NCBI GenBank assembly: GCA_020160755.1
Contig: JAIUPN010000010.1
Coordinates: 119,962 to 183,961, forward strand
DNA length: 64,000 bases
Source of the DNA: Pseudomonadota bacterium
GTDB taxonomy: Bacteria > Pseudomonadota > Alphaproteobacteria > Sphingomonadales > Sphingomonadaceae
Direction: 5' to 3'
In this document: positions 37,132 to 45,223 of the stretch, piece after piece
How positions within the stretch are numbered: the stretch's first letter is position 1
How the letters are laid out: each line of letters starts with the position of its first letter
Notes under the pieces: model-generated
Databases searched by the model: none
What the model saw: the letters and a program-made list of their open reading frames with translations, nothing else
What the model was told of the DNA's origin: nothing
Translations under genes and position numbers: made by a program

Positions 37132-37299
37132 GGTCTTCATCTCCTTGCGGGGACCAGGCCGGGGAGAGCGGCCCCCTTAGAAATGCAACGTGGCGATGCC
37201 GCCGCCCCACCGCAAGGGAAAAGCGGATGGCGATATGAAATTACGATGACAGCGCTTGCAACATGGTTAACAGCGCGTCGGGAATCGGGAGTTACGGCG

Positions 37300-37707
37300 A
37301 TGGACGAGCATCAAGAACTCGCGCTTTGGGCGGCGGATTGCGCCGAGCGGGTTCTGGCTCTTTTCGAAGCGGAATGTCCCGACGACCAGCGGCCACGGCA
37401 GGCGATCGAGGCGGCGCGGCTTTGGCAGGCAGGCCGTCTGCAGATGGTTGAGGCGCGGGCCTTTGCTTTCGCGGCGCATGCGGCTGCGCGCCAGCGGGTT
37501 CGCAAGGCCGCGGTCGCCGCCGCGAGGGCGGCCGGTCATGCGGCCGCGACGGCGCATGTCGCGACACACGCACCCCATGCGGCCGACTATGCCCGCAAAG
37601 CAAAGGCGGCGGCGGGAGAGGATGCGGAGCTTGAGAGGAAGTGGCAGACCGACCAGCTGCCCGCGCGGATCCGGCCTCTCCTTGCGCCCGGCCGGTCAAA
37701 TCGATGA
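37300..37707 (+). CDS. Putative immunity-like protein (Imm5-like)
   Basis: A 135-aa, very alanine- and histidine-rich helical protein: LALWAADCAERVLALFEAEC near the N-terminus, then repeated Ala-rich helices ending at AATAHVATHAPHAADYARKA. This pattern matches proteins annotated as putative immunity proteins with an Imm5-like fold, which are widespread as single genes without a toxin. ATG 37300 has GGGAG 8 nt upstream; a longer start at 37246 is possible. It is divergent from clpA. No toxin gene is adjacent, so any immunity role is unproved. Confidence 0.65.
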   Translation: MDEHQELALWAADCAERVLALFEAECPDDQRPRQAIEAARLWQAGRLQMVEARAFAFAAHAAARQRVRKAAVAAARAAGHAAATAHVATHAPHAADYARKAKAAAGEDAELERKWQTDQLPARIRPLLAPGRSNR

Positions 37708-37745
37708 AATTGACGCAAGACGCGCGAGGCGATGATCCACACTCG

Positions 37746-38252
37746 TCAGTCCAGATCGATCACCGCCCTGTACCGATCGCCGTCGATTTCCCGGAAAACA
37801 AGCGCATAGGGCGTCGGGGTGCCGGGCTCATACTCCCATTCCAGTTCTTCGAACGCGGCCTTGATGGCATCTTGCGCGGCGCGATCCGTCAGAATGACCT
37901 CATCCTCGCCATATCCGATAAAGGCCAGCGGTTTGGTATCGAGCACCGGCCATTCGAACGGGTTGAAGCACGATACGCCGGGCGTGCGCTGAAGAAGTTC
38001 GATTTCCAGCGCGGGGGCCGCGTCATCGATCTCGATGTCGTGAAAACTGAAGCGTTCGCCCTTCAGGAGTTTGGCGACGCTGCCGTCGGCGATGCAGCGA
38101 GCGCATATTGTCGGATCCTTTGTCGAATACAAGCTTCCGGCATATTTCCACACGCAGGGTCGGCGGCATGCGTCGCATGGGTCGGTCGATGGTTCCAAAG
38201 AGCGGCCATATGCCCCGGGGTTCAGCCGAAAATGGGGTTGATCGTCGTTCAT
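37746..38252 (-). CDS. CbrC-family protein
   Basis: A 168-aa protein of the CbrC/UPF0167 family, whose E. coli member was linked to colicin E2 tolerance. The family layout is clear: an N-terminal FRLNPGAY stretch, a CDACRRPC cysteine cluster, KYAGSLYS, then CARCIADGSVAK, which together may bind zinc. The C-terminal part includes CFNPFEWPV and FIGYGEDEV. Its biochemical role is unknown. Its ATG overlaps the stop of the upstream 88-aa gene as ATGA, so the two are co-translated. Confidence 0.85.
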   Translation of the reverse strand: MNDDQPHFRLNPGAYGRSLEPSTDPCDACRRPCVWKYAGSLYSTKDPTICARCIADGSVAKLLKGERFSFHDIEIDDAAPALEIELLQRTPGVSCFNPFEWPVLDTKPLAFIGYGEDEVILTDRAAQDAIKAAFEELEWEYEPGTPTPYALVFREIDGDRYRAVIDLD

Positions 38253-38515
38253 TCCTGATCCGATCCGGCCCGGTCGACCATATCCATGAAGTCGCGCGCC
38301 GTGTTGCGCTCGCCCTCATCCTTGAACGCCACATCGAGGTCCGGCGCGACGCCGAGCATGTGCATCAGCGCCCACAGCGCGAAGCGGCGGCCGGGGTTGG
38401 TTTCGAGGCCGAAGTCGACGCGCATGCGTTCGGTGCCCGCGGCGTGCGCCTCGGGGTGGATCGCCGCGATGTCGGCGGTGCCGAAATAACGGCGGAGCTG
38501 GTCGTCGAAATCCAT
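38249..38515 (-). CDS. Unknown 88-aa protein co-translated with CbrC-like gene
   Basis: An acidic 88-residue protein beginning MDFDDQLRRYFGTADIAAI and containing RFALWALMHMLGVAPDLDVA. It is not membrane-bound and has no cysteine. The coding frame overlaps the cbrC-like start by 4 nt, which supports both genes. The start ATG 38515 has a poor ribosome-binding site; the frame upstream runs into the intergenic repeat and is not coding. I do not recognise the family. Confidence 0.6.
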   Translation of the reverse strand: MDFDDQLRRYFGTADIAAIHPEAHAAGTERMRVDFGLETNPGRRFALWALMHMLGVAPDLDVAFKDEGERNTARDFMDMVDRAGSDQE

Positions 38516-38579
38516 GGACGGGTCTTTGGCGCGTTTTGCTCGATTGGCAAGCCATCCCCGCTGATCGCATCCCCTGACT

Positions 38580-38667
38580 CCGTTCGTGCTGAGCTTGTCG
38601 AAGCACTGTGCTTCTTCTTGCGGTGCCAAAGGAAAGAACAGCCCTTCGACAAGCTCAGGGCGAACGG
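38580..38667. repeat. Long inverted repeat, sphingomonad intergenic type
   Basis: The 24-nt left arm (38580-38603, core GCTGAGCTTGTCGAAG) pairs with the right arm (38644-38667, core CTTCGACAAGCTCAG) at 22 of 24 positions, leaving a 40-nt loop. The core GAGCTTGTCGAAG / CTTCGACAAGCTC recurs between genes of many sphingomonads and some other Proteobacteria. It lies between divergent genes. Confidence 0.7.
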
Positions 38668-38770
38668 TTTGGACAGGTTGCACGGTGCTCTACCAAAATC
38701 GGGCGATCCGAAAGCTCGCCCGGTTGTCTTTGGCCAAGCGCCCCGATAGGGCGGCGCCAGTGAGACAAGC

Positions 38771-40243
38771 ATGAAGACCAGCATCGACATCGGGACCGAC
38801 ACCGCGGGGCAGGGCGTGCGCATCGACGTGCAGGAACTGCTCGCGACGCGCCTTCTCGTGCAGGGCAATTCGGGGTCGGGAAAGTCGCATCTCCTCCGCC
38901 GCATCCTCGAGGAAAGCGCCGAACTGGTACAGCAGATCGTGATCGATCCCGAGGGCGATTTCGTCACGCTCGCCGATGCGTACAGCCATGTCGTGATCAA
39001 CGGCGGCGATTATAACGAGCGCGAAATCGCGGCGATGGGCGCGCGCATCCGCGAACATCGCGCGTCGATCATCCTCAGCCTCGAATCGCTCGATATCGAG
39101 GCGCAGATGACCTGCGCCGCGGCGTTCCTGAACGCGCTGTTCGATGCGCCGCGCGAGCACTGGTTTCCGGCGCTCGTGGTGGTCGACGAGGCGCAGATGT
39201 TCGCGCCGAGCGTCGCGGGCGACGTCGCCGACAATGTCCGCCGCGCGAGCCTCAGCGCGATGACCAATTTGATGTGCCGCGGGCGCAAGCGCGGCCTTGC
39301 CGGCGCGATCGCGACGCAGCGGCTCGCCAAGCTCGCCAAGAATGTCGCCGCCGAGGCGAGCAATTTCCTGATGGGGCGCACGTTCCTGGATATCGACATG
39401 GCGCGCGCCGCCGACCTGCTCGGCATGGAGCGGCGGCAGGCCGAGGCGATCCGCGACCTCGAGCGCGGGCATTTCCTCGGGCTTGGCCCCGCGATCTCGC
39501 GGCGGCCGATCGCGGTGCGGATCGGCGCGACCCAGACCTCGACGCGGATGGGGACGCATGGCCTGATGCCGCTGCCCGAAGCGGGCGGCGAGGATATGCG
39601 CTCGATGCTCTTCACCGAACTGGAAGCACCGGCGCAGCCCCGCTTCTTTGCGCCCGAACCTGAGCCGGTCGCTGCCAGCGAAGTGCTCGAGCGGATCGCC
39701 GCGAGCGAGCCGCTGCATGAGGATGCCGATGCGCCGCCGGTGCTCGATATCCTCGAAGCGGTCGAGGAAGCCGAACAGAGTGACGCGGTGGTGATCGAGA
39801 CGCTGCAGGAGATGCTCTCCGACCCCGATTGCGCCTTCCAGCCCGAATCCTTCCTCTATCAGGATTTTTCGGTGCGCTGCCGGATGCAGAAGCTGAAGAA
39901 GGTGCCGCTCGACCTCGCCGCCTTCCGCCGCCGCTTCGCGCTCGCCAAGGGCGGGGTGTTCGACCCGGCCGAACCACGCTGGCGCGAGATGCTCGCCGTC
40001 GCCGACCGCCTGCCGCACGACATGTTCGCGCCCTTCCTCCAGATCGCGCGCGCCGCGATGGACGGCGAGCCCTGTCCCGACGACGACATCCTCGGCCGCG
40101 CCTATGGCAGCCGCTCGCCGGGGCGCATCCGCCGCCTCGTCGAATATATGGAAAAGCAGGGCGTGATCGTCGTGCGCGCCGATTTCGGCGGGCGGCGCTC
40201 GATCGGCATTCCCGAGCTCGGCCTCAGCACCGAAGCCGAATAG
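38771..40243 (+). CDS. HerA-like ATPase (DUF87)
   Basis: A 490-aa ATP-binding protein of the HerA/FtsK-like superfamily. Walker A is QGNSGSGKSHLLRRIL (Gly and Lys around residues 32-38); Walker B is ALVVVDEAQMFAP near residue 140, followed by LMCRGRKRGLAGAIATQRLA, which carries the sensor and arginine positions. The C-terminal 200 residues include a helical region and a possible winged helix (GRIRRLVEYMEKQGVIVV). HerA proteins usually pump DNA with the nuclease NurA, but no nuclease gene is adjacent. A DNA-related role is inference. The ribosome-binding site is weak. Confidence 0.8.
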   Translation: MKTSIDIGTDTAGQGVRIDVQELLATRLLVQGNSGSGKSHLLRRILEESAELVQQIVIDPEGDFVTLADAYSHVVINGGDYNEREIAAMGARIREHRASIILSLESLDIEAQMTCAAAFLNALFDAPREHWFPALVVVDEAQMFAPSVAGDVADNVRRASLSAMTNLMCRGRKRGLAGAIATQRLAKLAKNVAAEASNFLMGRTFLDIDMARAADLLGMERRQAEAIRDLERGHFLGLGPAISRRPIAVRIGATQTSTRMGTHGLMPLPEAGGEDMRSMLFTELEAPAQPRFFAPEPEPVAASEVLERIAASEPLHEDADAPPVLDILEAVEEAEQSDAVVIETLQEMLSDPDCAFQPESFLYQDFSVRCRMQKLKKVPLDLAAFRRRFALAKGGVFDPAEPRWREMLAVADRLPHDMFAPFLQIARAAMDGEPCPDDDILGRAYGSRSPGRIRRLVEYMEKQGVIVVRADFGGRRSIGIPELGLSTEAE

Positions 40244-40427
40244 GCTCGCCCCGTCGCGATTTCGCCGCGACCCGGCACGCTAATCGCGAATTAACCACCT
40301 AAAATCTTGGGGCGGCGCCCGGATCGGCGCAAACCTTGCTGCAGGTTCGCGCCTAGAACAGCGGATGCCAGCTCTCTTGGGTGGGTGGATCGTCCCGACA
40401 ATCCCGTAAACCACAGGAGAGACTGCC

Positions 40428-41912
40428 ATGCCTCGTCACGGCGTATATCCGCGCGACATCGTTCCGCCGCGCTCCAAATATTCCGACGCCGGCCGCTTTG
40501 GCCGCATGTTCGGCGAACTGCCGCCCTTTGCCGCCGACACCCCCGATGTCCGCGCCGCGCTGATCGAGATCGGCAAGGTCGGGGGCATCATGGATGCCAA
40601 GGACAATCTGACCAAGACCCCCGCCGAGCTGATCACCAACCCGGCGCTGTCGGCAAAGAACAGCGACAATCCGACGCTGACCGCGGGGTTCACCTTTCTC
40701 GGCCAGTTCCTCGATCACGACATGACCTTCGATCCCACGTCGAGCCTCGAACGGCAGGTCGATCCCGAACAGATCGCCAATTTCCGTACCCCCAGCCTCG
40801 GCCTCGACAATGTTTATGGCGCGGGACCGGGCGGCAGCCCGCATCTCTATGACACGGGAGGCGGCAAGGGCGGCAAGTTCCTGCTCGAACCCACGGGCAC
40901 CGCGAACAAGTTCGACGTGCCGCGCAACAGCCAGAAGGTCGCGCTGATCGGCGATCCGCGCGACGACGAGAATCTGATCATCAGCCAGCTTCAGGTCGCT
41001 TTCCTGAAGTTTCACAATCAGGTGGTCGAATATGTGAAGACCAAGATCAAGCTGACCGGATCGGACGAGATTTTCGCCGAGGCGCAGCGGATCGTGCGCT
41101 GGCATTATCAGTGGATCATCGTCCATGAATTCCTGCGCAAGACGTGCGGCGACGCGGTGGTCGACGATGTGCTGACCAACGGCCGCAAATATTACAGCTG
41201 GCAGAACGAGCCTTATATCCCGGTCGAATTTTCGGTCGCGGCCTATCGTTTCGGGCACAGCCAGGTGCGCCCGTCGTACCGCGCGAATTTCACCGGCAAC
41301 GGGGGTAATCCCTTCTTCGCGATGATCTTCACCCCGACGCCGTCGGATCCGAACGATCCCGACGATCTGTCGGGCGGTTGCCGCGCGCCGCGGCGCTTCA
41401 TCGACTGGCCGACCTTCTTCGATTTCAGCGACGGCAATGTGAAGCCGAACAAGAAGATCGACACGACGCTGTCGACGTCGCTGTTCCGCCTGCCCGGATC
41501 GGTCGTGCCGAACCCCGACCCCAAGACGAACCCCGCCTCGCTCGCGCAGCGTAATTTGCTGCGCCACCTGACCTTCTCGCTGCCGTCGGGGCAGCGGGTG
41601 GCGCGCGCGATGAAGCTGCCTGAATTGTCGAAGGGCGACCTCGCCGATCTCAAGCCGCACGGCTTCGACGACCGCACGCCGCTGTGGTTCTATATCCTGC
41701 GCGAGGCACAGGTGACGCAGAATGGCGAGCGGCTGGGGCCGGTCGGCGCGCGGATCGTTACCGAGGTCTTCCTTGGGCTATTGCAGGGCGACAAGGGATC
41801 GTACCTCTCGCAGGATCCCGAATGGCAGCCCTTCCTGCCGACGGTCGACGCGTCGAAAAAGGGCGACGATTTCCGGATGATCGACCTGCTCCGCTACGCC
41901 GAGGTCGCGTAG
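40428..41912 (+). CDS. Animal-type haem peroxidase
   Basis: A 494-aa member of the peroxidase-cyclooxygenase superfamily. The distal His97 is in FLGQFLDHDMTFD; the region WHYQWIIVHEFL is a conserved helix; the proximal His277 lies in YRFGHSQVRPSY. AGGAGAG precedes the ATG. There is no signal peptide, so the protein is cytoplasmic or exported by a non-Sec route. Bacterial members are poorly characterised; oxidation of halides or fatty acids is possible. It is monocistronic and lacks the C-terminal repeats of large secreted forms. Confidence 0.88.
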   Translation: MPRHGVYPRDIVPPRSKYSDAGRFGRMFGELPPFAADTPDVRAALIEIGKVGGIMDAKDNLTKTPAELITNPALSAKNSDNPTLTAGFTFLGQFLDHDMTFDPTSSLERQVDPEQIANFRTPSLGLDNVYGAGPGGSPHLYDTGGGKGGKFLLEPTGTANKFDVPRNSQKVALIGDPRDDENLIISQLQVAFLKFHNQVVEYVKTKIKLTGSDEIFAEAQRIVRWHYQWIIVHEFLRKTCGDAVVDDVLTNGRKYYSWQNEPYIPVEFSVAAYRFGHSQVRPSYRANFTGNGGNPFFAMIFTPTPSDPNDPDDLSGGCRAPRRFIDWPTFFDFSDGNVKPNKKIDTTLSTSLFRLPGSVVPNPDPKTNPASLAQRNLLRHLTFSLPSGQRVARAMKLPELSKGDLADLKPHGFDDRTPLWFYILREAQVTQNGERLGPVGARIVTEVFLGLLQGDKGSYLSQDPEWQPFLPTVDASKKGDDFRMIDLLRYAEVA

Positions 41913-41967
41913 GGGCGAAGGCGCCGGCGCTCCTTCATGGGGGCGTCGGCGATCTTCGAGGTGGAAT

Positions 41968-42165
41968 TCACCCCTTCCTGAAGAGTGCCTCGGCTGCGGC
42001 TTTCTGGCTCGTCGCGGCGCTGCGATGCACCTTGATGCGCGCAATCTCGCCTTCCAGCGCCGCGATGCGGTCGTCGAGTTCGTCGACCGACAGCGGATCG
42101 AGCGGTTGCTTGATCAGGGCCGCTAGCACGTCGTCGCGGCGGCGGGGAAGGTCGTCATCGTCCAT
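41968..42165 (-). CDS. DUF1192 family small protein
   Basis: A 65-aa protein starting MDDDDLPRRRDD, with the family core LDPLSVDELDDRIAALEGEI and a short coiled-coil-like C-terminal helix. DUF1192 proteins are small, alphaproteobacterial and of unknown role, and often sit beside a quinone oxidoreductase gene as here (divergent, 125 nt away). ATG 42165 has AGAGAGG 8 nt upstream. The frame upstream of it is arginine-rich and non-coding in appearance. Confidence 0.85.
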   Translation of the reverse strand: MDDDDLPRRRDDVLAALIKQPLDPLSVDELDDRIAALEGEIARIKVHRSAATSQKAAAEALFRKG

Positions 42166-42290
42166 GGCGCATCCTCTCTCTCGCTGGTCCCTGCGGCCGA
42201 AAAGGCGCGCGACTGTTGACCGGCGCCGCCCGACTGTCAATAATGCGCCCCGAGGGATGTGGGACCTTTTGAAAAGTGGGGGAATTTAGC

Positions 42291-43292
42291 GTGACCAGCT
42301 TGCCGTCGAGCATGACCGCCGTCGCCATCAGTGCGCCCGGCGGCCCCGAGGTGCTGCAACCCGTCGAACGACCGGTGCCGCAGCCCGGCCCGGACGAGGT
42401 GCTGATCCGCGTCGCGGCCGCAGGGGTCAACCGCCCCGACGTGCTGCAACGCATGGGCTATTACCCGCCGCCGCCGGGCGCTTCGGACCTCCCGGGGCTG
42501 GAGATCGCGGGGACGATCGTCGCGGTCGGCCCGGGGGGCGATCCCGAACATCTGGGGCAGGCGGTGTGCGCGCTCGTCGCGGGCGGGGGCTATGCCGAAT
42601 ATTGCGTCGCGCCGGCCGGGAGCTGCCTGCCGGTGCCGAAGGGCTTTTCGATGGCCGAAGCCGCGGCGCTGCCCGAAACCGTCTTTACCGTGTGGCATAA
42701 CCTGTTCGAGCGCGGCTATGTGCGCGACGGCGAGACCGTGCTGGTCCATGGCGGCACCAGCGGTATCGGGACGACCGCGATCGGTCTGTGCAAATTGTTC
42801 GACATCCAGATCATCGTGACGTGCGGCAGCGCCGGTAAATGCGCCGCGGCGACCGCGCTCGGTGCGAACCTTGCCATCGATTATTCGAGCGAGGATTATG
42901 TCGAGGCGGTGAAGGGCTTTACCGGGGGTAGGGGCGTCGACGTCGTGCTCGACATGGTCGGGGGCGATTACCTGCCGCGCAACCTCGCCTGTCTCGCCGA
43001 GGACGGGCGCCACGTCAGCATCGCGTTCCAGCGCGGGATGAAGGCCGAGATCGACATCGCCGACGTGATGCGCCGCCGCCTGACGCTGACCGGCTCGACG
43101 CTCCGCGCGCGCAACGCGGATTTCAAGGCGCTGCTCGCCGACGAGATCCACCGCACGCTGTGGCCGCGGCTCGGCGAGGGCGGGTGGAAGCCTGCGATGG
43201 ACCAGAGCTTCCCGCTCGCTGACGCGAGCGCCGCGCACGCGCGGATGCAGGCGGGCGAGCATGTCGGGAAGATCGTGCTGACGGTCGGGTGA
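42291..43292 (+). CDS. NAD(P)H quinone oxidoreductase, PIG3 type
   Basis: A 333-aa zinc-independent medium-chain dehydrogenase. Typical features are AAAGVNRPDVLQRMGYYPPP, PGLEIAGTIVAVG, the nucleotide loop VHGGTSGIGTTAIGLC, and GGRGVDVVLDMVGG. PIG3-type enzymes reduce quinones with NADPH in one-electron steps. The GTG at 42291 has GGGGGA about 7 nt upstream; ATG 42312 (MTAVAISAPGG) matches the family N-terminus and may be the true start. It is followed at a distance by maoC and gst genes in the same direction. Confidence 0.92.
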   Translation: MTSLPSSMTAVAISAPGGPEVLQPVERPVPQPGPDEVLIRVAAAGVNRPDVLQRMGYYPPPPGASDLPGLEIAGTIVAVGPGGDPEHLGQAVCALVAGGGYAEYCVAPAGSCLPVPKGFSMAEAAALPETVFTVWHNLFERGYVRDGETVLVHGGTSGIGTTAIGLCKLFDIQIIVTCGSAGKCAAATALGANLAIDYSSEDYVEAVKGFTGGRGVDVVLDMVGGDYLPRNLACLAEDGRHVSIAFQRGMKAEIDIADVMRRRLTLTGSTLRARNADFKALLADEIHRTLWPRLGEGGWKPAMDQSFPLADASAAHARMQAGEHVGKIVLTVG

Positions 43293-43375
43293 GACCGCCC
43301 GGCGGTTGACAAAGACGGCGGCGGTCAGCACCGGCGACGACGAACGCAGCGGCGTTCGTTTCCGGAAAGGTGGTT

Positions 43376-43843
43376 ATGGCTGGTCGTTCGCTTTTTCTCG
43401 AAGACCTCGAAATCGGGCAGGTCTGGACCGGCGGTCCGATCGAGATGACCGAGGCGGACATTGTCCGCTTCGCGCGCGAATATGATCCGCAGCCGATGCA
43501 CGTCGATGCCGAAGCGGCGGCGAAGGGGCGTTTCGGCGGGCTGATCGCCAGCGGCTGGCATGTCGCGTCGGTCGTGATGCGCGAATTTGTCGATGCGGCG
43601 CCGTTCGGCGACACGCCGCTGCTCGGTCTCAAGGTCGACGATCTTCAGTGGCGGAGCGCGGTGCGGCCGGGCGACCGGCTGTCGATCCGGCGCGAAATCA
43701 TCGATATCCGCCGGTCCGACAGCAAGCCCGACCGCGGGGTGCTGACCATGCGGATGACCGTCACCAACCAGCGGGGCGAGATCGCGATGTCCTTCGTCAA
43801 CCTGATCCAGATACCGGCGCGGCCCGGCGACAGCGCGACCTGA
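43376..43843 (+). CDS. MaoC-family dehydratase
   Basis: A 155-aa hot-dog-fold protein related to (R)-specific enoyl-CoA hydratases. The signature FAREYDPQPMHVDAEAA holds the catalytic Asp and His; SGWHVASVVMREF and RPGDRLSIRREI follow. It probably hydrates an enoyl-CoA or acts on a related thioester. ATG 43376 is placed behind GGAAAGG; the GTG at 43370 adds only two residues. A GST gene starts 14 nt after the stop. Confidence 0.9.
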   Translation: MAGRSLFLEDLEIGQVWTGGPIEMTEADIVRFAREYDPQPMHVDAEAAAKGRFGGLIASGWHVASVVMREFVDAAPFGDTPLLGLKVDDLQWRSAVRPGDRLSIRREIIDIRRSDSKPDRGVLTMRMTVTNQRGEIAMSFVNLIQIPARPGDSAT

Positions 43844-43857
43844 AAGGGGAGGGTACA

Positions 43858-44487
43858 ATGAATGACCGGCCGATCCTTCACGAATATGCGGCCAGTGGCA
43901 ATTGCTACAAGATCCGCCCGGCCGCGGCGTTGCTCGATCGTCCGATCGAGCGGCGCGAATATGACATCATGCGGGGCGAGACGCGCACCGCCGCCTTCCT
44001 GGCGGAGGTCAACGCCAACGGACGCATCCCGGTATTGCAGATCGGCGACCGCTTCCTGCCCGAAAGCAACGCGGCCTGCTTCTGGCTCGCCGATGGCACC
44101 CACCTGATCCCGCACGACCGGTTCGAGCGCGCCGACATGCTGGGCTGGATGTTCTTCGAACAATATAATCATGAACCCAATGTCGCGACCTTGCGCTTCT
44201 GGATGAAATGGGTCGGCGAGGAGAATCTCGGCGAGGCGCAGCGGGTGCAGATCCCGCTGAAACAGGCCGCGGGCGCCGCGGCGCTCACCTTGATGGACGA
44301 TCATCTCGCGGCGCACGACTGGCTTGCAGGGCAGAGCCTCTCGCTCGCCGACATCGCGCTTTATGCCTATACGCACGTCGCCGAGGACAGCGGGCTGTTC
44401 GCGCTTGCAGACTATCCGGCGGTGCAGCGCTGGCTTGCGCGGGTCGAGGCTGCGCCGGGTTTTATGGCGATGGCGATGGCGGCGTAG
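43858..44487 (+). CDS. Glutathione S-transferase
   Basis: A 209-aa GST with the thioredoxin-fold N-domain (YAASGNCYKIRPAAALLDRP, GRIPVLQIG, LPESNAACFWLA) and the all-helical C-domain (AAHDWLAGQSLSLADIALYA). The catalytic residue is probably the Ser or Cys of ASGNCYK. GGGGAGGG precedes the ATG. It is likely co-transcribed with the maoC gene 14 nt upstream and ends 9 nt before the HAD phosphatase gene. The substrate is unknown. Confidence 0.93.
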   Translation: MNDRPILHEYAASGNCYKIRPAAALLDRPIERREYDIMRGETRTAAFLAEVNANGRIPVLQIGDRFLPESNAACFWLADGTHLIPHDRFERADMLGWMFFEQYNHEPNVATLRFWMKWVGEENLGEAQRVQIPLKQAAGAAALTLMDDHLAAHDWLAGQSLSLADIALYAYTHVAEDSGLFALADYPAVQRWLARVEAAPGFMAMAMAA

Positions 44488-44496
44488 GGGCGCGAT

Positions 44497-45111
44497 ATGG
44501 CTCGACGCGCCAAGCGGGTGACCAACCGGATTTTGCTAATCCTCGACCTCGACGAAACGCTGATTCACGCGCGCGAGACGCCATTGGAGCGACCGCCGGA
44601 TTTTGTGATCTATGGCTATCACGTCTATCGTAGGCCGCACCTTGATTACTTTCTCGCGCAAGCGCTAAGCCACTTCGATGTGGCGATATGGTCCTCGGCG
44701 TCCGACGACTATGTCCGCGCCGTGGTCGACTCCATATTTCCCGATCCGTCGCTCCTGCAGTTCGTCTGGGGACGCAGCCGAGCGACCTTGCGCCGCGTCT
44801 ATCAGGACGAGAGCGGATATATGATCGATCCGTGGGACCATACGCATTATCTGAAACCACTGACCAAGGTGCGGCGCGCAGGCTGGAACATCGAGCGCGT
44901 TCTTATCGTCGACGACACGCCGGAGAAATGCCTGCGCAACTACGGCAATGCGATCTATCCGCGGCCGTATGAGGGTGCGATCGACGATGAGGAGTTGTTG
45001 CTGCTCGAATCCTATCTGTCGAGTATCAAGGATCATGAGAATGTTCGGAGGTTCGAGAAAAGACGATGGCGCTCCGACATGCCATCCCTTCGCAAATCCG
45101 GGGCGCCCTGA
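44497..45111 (+). CDS. FCP1/SCP-like HAD phosphatase (NIF domain)
   Basis: A 204-aa HAD-superfamily phosphatase of the NLI-interacting-factor type, best known from eukaryotic RNA polymerase II CTD phosphatases. The nucleophile motif is LDLDETLIH (Asp17, Asp19, Thr21), the Ser motif is IWSSASDDY, and the late acidic motif is VLIVDDTPEK. YRRPHLDYFL is also characteristic. Base composition is less GC-biased than its neighbours. It starts 9 nt after the GST stop, and a hairpin follows its stop. The bacterial substrate is unknown. Confidence 0.85.
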   Translation: MARRAKRVTNRILLILDLDETLIHARETPLERPPDFVIYGYHVYRRPHLDYFLAQALSHFDVAIWSSASDDYVRAVVDSIFPDPSLLQFVWGRSRATLRRVYQDESGYMIDPWDHTHYLKPLTKVRRAGWNIERVLIVDDTPEKCLRNYGNAIYPRPYEGAIDDEELLLLESYLSSIKDHENVRRFEKRRWRSDMPSLRKSGAP

Positions 45112-45171
45112 GATTCGCGCGATCCCCGCACTTGCCCCGCCCGCCAAACAGGTCTACATCAACCGCCGAAT

Positions 45172-45193
45172 GGCCGCCCCGCGAGGGGCGGCC
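45172..45193 (+). terminator. Terminator after HAD gene, in the trcR leader
   Basis: GGCCGCCCC (45172-45180), loop GCGA, GGGGCGGCC (45185-45193): a perfect 9-bp stem followed by CTTATTATTTCTG. It ends the HAD transcript. It lies only 31 nt before the trcR start, so it could instead act inside the trcR leader. Confidence 0.7.
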
Positions 45194-45223
45194 CTTATTA
45201 TTTCTGCCTGGAGACTTTTCGTC

